This document shows positions 13,487 through 15,434 of a DNA stretch of 15,434 nucleotides, one piece after another. The position numbers were made by a program, and so were the translations under genes. The DNA comes from Coriobacteriales bacterium. GTDB lineage: Bacteria; Actinomycetota; Coriobacteriia; Coriobacteriales; UBA8131. Numbering within the stretch: the first letter of the stretch is position 1; each line of letters opens with the position of its first letter. The stretch is taken from assembly GCA_031274985.1 (NCBI GenBank), contig JAISPK010000150.1, positions 1-15,434 of the forward strand, in the 5' to 3' direction. The notes below the pieces were generated by a model, which ran no database searches, had not been told where the DNA came from, and worked only from the letters and a program-made list of their open reading frames with translations.

Positions 13487-14884
13487 ATGGAACAGAAAAA
13501 CGATTTATCCCCTCAAACCAATACAAGCGACGCCAATGACCCAGAGGGTAGGGTAGTGGCTGAGAGCAGCACCGACGCTGAGACGCTTGCCAATGCATCT
13601 GCGCAGGCTGCTTCTGCTCAGCTCACCGCATCCGGGACGGTAGTCCCCAAAGGCTGGATAAAGACCGTTGGCATCGTCTTCAGCGGGCAGATCTTTTCAC
13701 TCCTCACCAGTGCAGCCTCGGGCTATGCCCTCATCTGGTTTCTCACCATAACCGGCAGCGCCATGATCCTGGTTTTAGGCACTGTGTTTTGGCTATTGCC
13801 TATGGCCTTTTTCTCGCCCTTGATAGGATCCCTGGTGGACCGCTATAACCGCAAGCACATCATGATGCTGTCAAACCTTTTTGTCGCCGCTTTAACGGCG
13901 CTGATGATTCTCTTCATCGTTCTCGGTTTTGTCAGCGTGCCACTGGTGTTGGCGATGATTGCTCTTAGATCCGTGGGTCAGGTCTTTCACTTTACGTCAA
14001 TGAACGCAGCCATCCCGCTCCTGGTGCCCGACAAGCACCTGGTGCGCGTGAGCAGCGTGACCTCGGGTCTGGGCGCGGCGAGCAATATCGTCGGCCCTGC
14101 CATTGGCATTGTGCTCTTTGAGAGCTTTGGGCTGCACATTGCCCTCTCTATCGACATCGTCGGGGCGCTCATTGCCTTCAGCGTTCTCTTCTTTGTGAGC
14201 ATTCCCGATGTTCACCTCTCCAAGGAGGAGCAAACCAAAATCATCTCCGAGATGAGAGACGGCCTGGTGGCAATCAGGCAAAAGGTAGGCATGACCCCCT
14301 TCTTTGTTCTCGTGGCCATCGCTTGCGTCTTCTTTATGCCCATGGCGGCGCTCTTTCCTCTGATGACGGTGCAGCACTTCGGAGGCGACGGCTACGCAGC
14401 CGCACTCATTGAGGCCATCTGGGGAACTTGTTTTCTCGCCGGAACCGTCGCCCTCGGCATCTGGGGCGGCGGTAAGCGGCTCACCTTGCTCATCAGGTTT
14501 TCTCTGGGTGCCTGCGCATTGATAGTTATGGCATGCGGCCTGCTGCCGCCGAGTGGATACTGGTGGTTCTTTGGCCTTACGGGGCTCATGGCTCTTACCG
14601 GCGTATTGTTCGATACGCCCCTGATGGCCGTGGTGCAAAAGAACATCGCGCCCGAAAAGCTTGGTCGCGTGCTCTCGGTGTTCAACTCACTCATCTCTGT
14701 GGCCTCGCTGATAGGCCTTGGCCTGGCAGGAGCAGTAGGGGATATCACCGGAGTCGCGCCGATTTTCGTTGCCAGCGGCGCAGGGATGTTCCTGGTATTT
14801 GTGGCCGCCTTCTTTCTTCCGAACATCAAAAAGCTGGATAAGCTGGAGGAGGAGGAAGAAGATCCTTTGCGGAGTTTGCACTGA
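13487..14884 (+). CDS. Mef-like MFS exporter (DHA3, macrolide-efflux type)
   Basis: A 465-residue membrane exporter. After a hydrophilic N-terminal tail of about 56 residues rich in Ala, Ser, Thr and Asp, twelve helices follow. The order of landmarks closely follows MefA: SGQIFSLLTSA in helix 1, motif A GSLVDRYNRK (114-123), LRSVGQVFH..MNAAIPLLVP, GPAIG in helix 5, FPLMTVQHFGG, GLLPPSGYWWF, and APEKLGRVLSVFNS near the end. The start ATG has GGAG five bases ahead. It is the only plus-strand gene in the window, transcribed away from glnA through a long structured leader. The acidic EEEEEEDP tail is unusual but harmless. Macrolide export is a family-based guess; other substrates are possible. 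Confidence 0.9.
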   Translation: MEQKNDLSPQTNTSDANDPEGRVVAESSTDAETLANASAQAASAQLTASGTVVPKGWIKTVGIVFSGQIFSLLTSAASGYALIWFLTITGSAMILVLGTVFWLLPMAFFSPLIGSLVDRYNRKHIMMLSNLFVAALTALMILFIVLGFVSVPLVLAMIALRSVGQVFHFTSMNAAIPLLVPDKHLVRVSSVTSGLGAASNIVGPAIGIVLFESFGLHIALSIDIVGALIAFSVLFFVSIPDVHLSKEEQTKIISEMRDGLVAIRQKVGMTPFFVLVAIACVFFMPMAALFPLMTVQHFGGDGYAAALIEAIWGTCFLAGTVALGIWGGGKRLTLLIRFSLGACALIVMACGLLPPSGYWWFFGLTGLMALTGVLFDTPLMAVVQKNIAPEKLGRVLSVFNSLISVASLIGLGLAGAVGDITGVAPIFVASGAGMFLVFVAAFFLPNIKKLDKLEEEEEDPLRSLH

Positions 14885-14920
14885 GCGAAGCAAATGTGCC
14901 AGGATGACCTTCACCGTGTC

Positions 14921-14946
14921 ATTCTGAGGGCGCAAGCCCGAAGAAT
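14921..14946. repeat. REP-like hairpin between convergent genes
   Basis: ATTCTGAGGGC-GCAA-GCCCGAAGAAT forms an 11-bp stem with two mismatches and a GNRA-type tetraloop, inside the context GTCATTCTGAG...GAAGAATCTTG. Sequences of this type (TCATTCTGAG..GAAGAATC) occur as dispersed repeats in many bacterial genomes. It lies 36 bp after the exporter stop and is followed by CTTGCTTTT, so it may also help end transcription from the left. Confidence 0.6.
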
Positions 14947-14980
14947 CTTGCTTTTCTGAGCATGAAAGAACGACTGAAGC

Positions 14981-15434
14981 TCAGCCACAGAGGTTCTTGG
15001 AGGTGTGTACCAGAAAATCCTGCACGTTGGTGATGATACTTCGAGCGCTGAGGCTTCCCCGGTCGTTGAGCTTGTTTGCGGCAAACTCGGAGATATCAAC
15101 CATATAGAGGTAGACCTGCCTGACAGTGCCATCGGGCATAACCCTGAATGAGGGAGCCATGTTTCCCGCGGCAATGGAGTGGAGGGTCGTTGCCATACAA
15201 ACGAGGGTTGTTGCCTTGCTGATATGCTCGCGCATTGCGTCCTGCGCGGCATAGGCGTCTGCGAGAACCTCGGGCAGAGGACCGTCGTCCCTGATGGAGC
15301 CTGCAAGCACAAAGGGGATGTTTTCTTTGACGCAGTGATACATGACGCCGTCCTGTATGCTCTCCTGCTCAACAAACGCAGCAATTGACCCGTGTTGGCG
15401 CACCTTGTTGAGGGTCTCGAGGTGATTGTAGTGC
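14981..15434 (-). CDS. TIGR00300 / LOR-SDH family protein, C-terminal part (cut by window edge)
   Basis: The frame is open to the window edge and supplies the last 150 residues of a protein that normally has about 400. The segment with IPFVLAGSIRDDGPLPEV, then ATTLHSIAAGNMAPS, then VYLYMVDISEFAANKLNDRG and TDV-like ITNVQDFLVH matches the TIGR00300 (LOR/SDH bifunctional domain) family, which includes archaeal-type ornithine cyclodeaminases and the C-terminal domain of cyanobacterial arginine-catabolic enzymes. It would act on ornithine or arginine breakdown in the cytoplasm. The C-terminal Asn-Leu-Cys-Gly is followed by TGA at 14983-14981. It converges on the Mef-like exporter with a 96-bp gap holding a REP-like hairpin. 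The N-terminal domain is outside the window. Confidence 0.82.
   Translation of the reverse strand, partial: HYNHLETLNKVRQHGSIAAFVEQESIQDGVMYHCVKENIPFVLAGSIRDDGPLPEVLADAYAAQDAMREHISKATTLVCMATTLHSIAAGNMAPSFRVMPDGTVRQVYLYMVDISEFAANKLNDRGSLSARSIITNVQDFLVHTSKNLCG

Overview
The window is a compact bacterial stretch of moderate GC (about half). All protein genes but one lie on the minus strand. The gene families and their style suggest an anaerobic or host-associated Gram-positive, most plausibly Coriobacteriia (Eggerthellaceae/Cryptobacterium-like). Supporting signs are a lipoprotein 5'-nucleotidase, an M29 aminopeptidase, a beta-type glutamine synthetase I and a TIGR00300-type ornithine/arginine-metabolism protein. 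This placement is inference from gene content and was not tested.

Left end (1-1272): a minus-strand cassette of a small two-helix PLDc_N-type membrane protein, a CcmA/DrrA-type ABC ATPase and the first 21 residues of its permease, which runs off the edge. The layout resembles Bacillus YxlE-YxlF-YxlG. A good sigma-A-type promoter (TTGAGC-17-TAAAAT) precedes it.

Centre (1402-7032): a sensing and export module on the minus strand. It holds a small zinc-ribbon membrane protein, an OmpR-family response regulator, a two-helix sensor histidine kinase, a MacB/LolD-type ABC ATPase and a large double-FtsX permease. Four in-phase 11-bp repeats lie between the kinase and ATPase genes, just upstream of the ATPase. 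They look like the response regulator's binding site, which would make this a self-contained regulatory circuit controlling its own transporter.

Right of centre (7029-13058): a lipoprotein 5'-nucleotidase whose signal peptide is built from a 12-bp tandem repeat, an M29 metallo-aminopeptidase, a DHA2-like MFS exporter that appears to lack the two central helices, and glutamine synthetase (glnA). All are on the minus strand. The nucleotidase and peptidase suggest nucleotide and peptide scavenging; glnA assimilates ammonium.

Right end (13059-15434): a 428-bp divergent intergenic region holds a 181-bp long imperfect palindrome, with an outward-facing extended -10 promoter beside each end. It also holds a hairpin-rich leader with a strong Shine-Dalgarno and a nine-codon reading frame (MISITLVL-stop). 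The leader precedes the only plus-strand gene, a Mef-like (DHA3, macrolide-efflux type) MFS exporter. This arrangement resembles drug-inducible leader-peptide attenuation and is the most interesting candidate here. A REP-like hairpin separates that gene from the convergent C-terminal part of a TIGR00300/LOR-SDH family protein at the edge.
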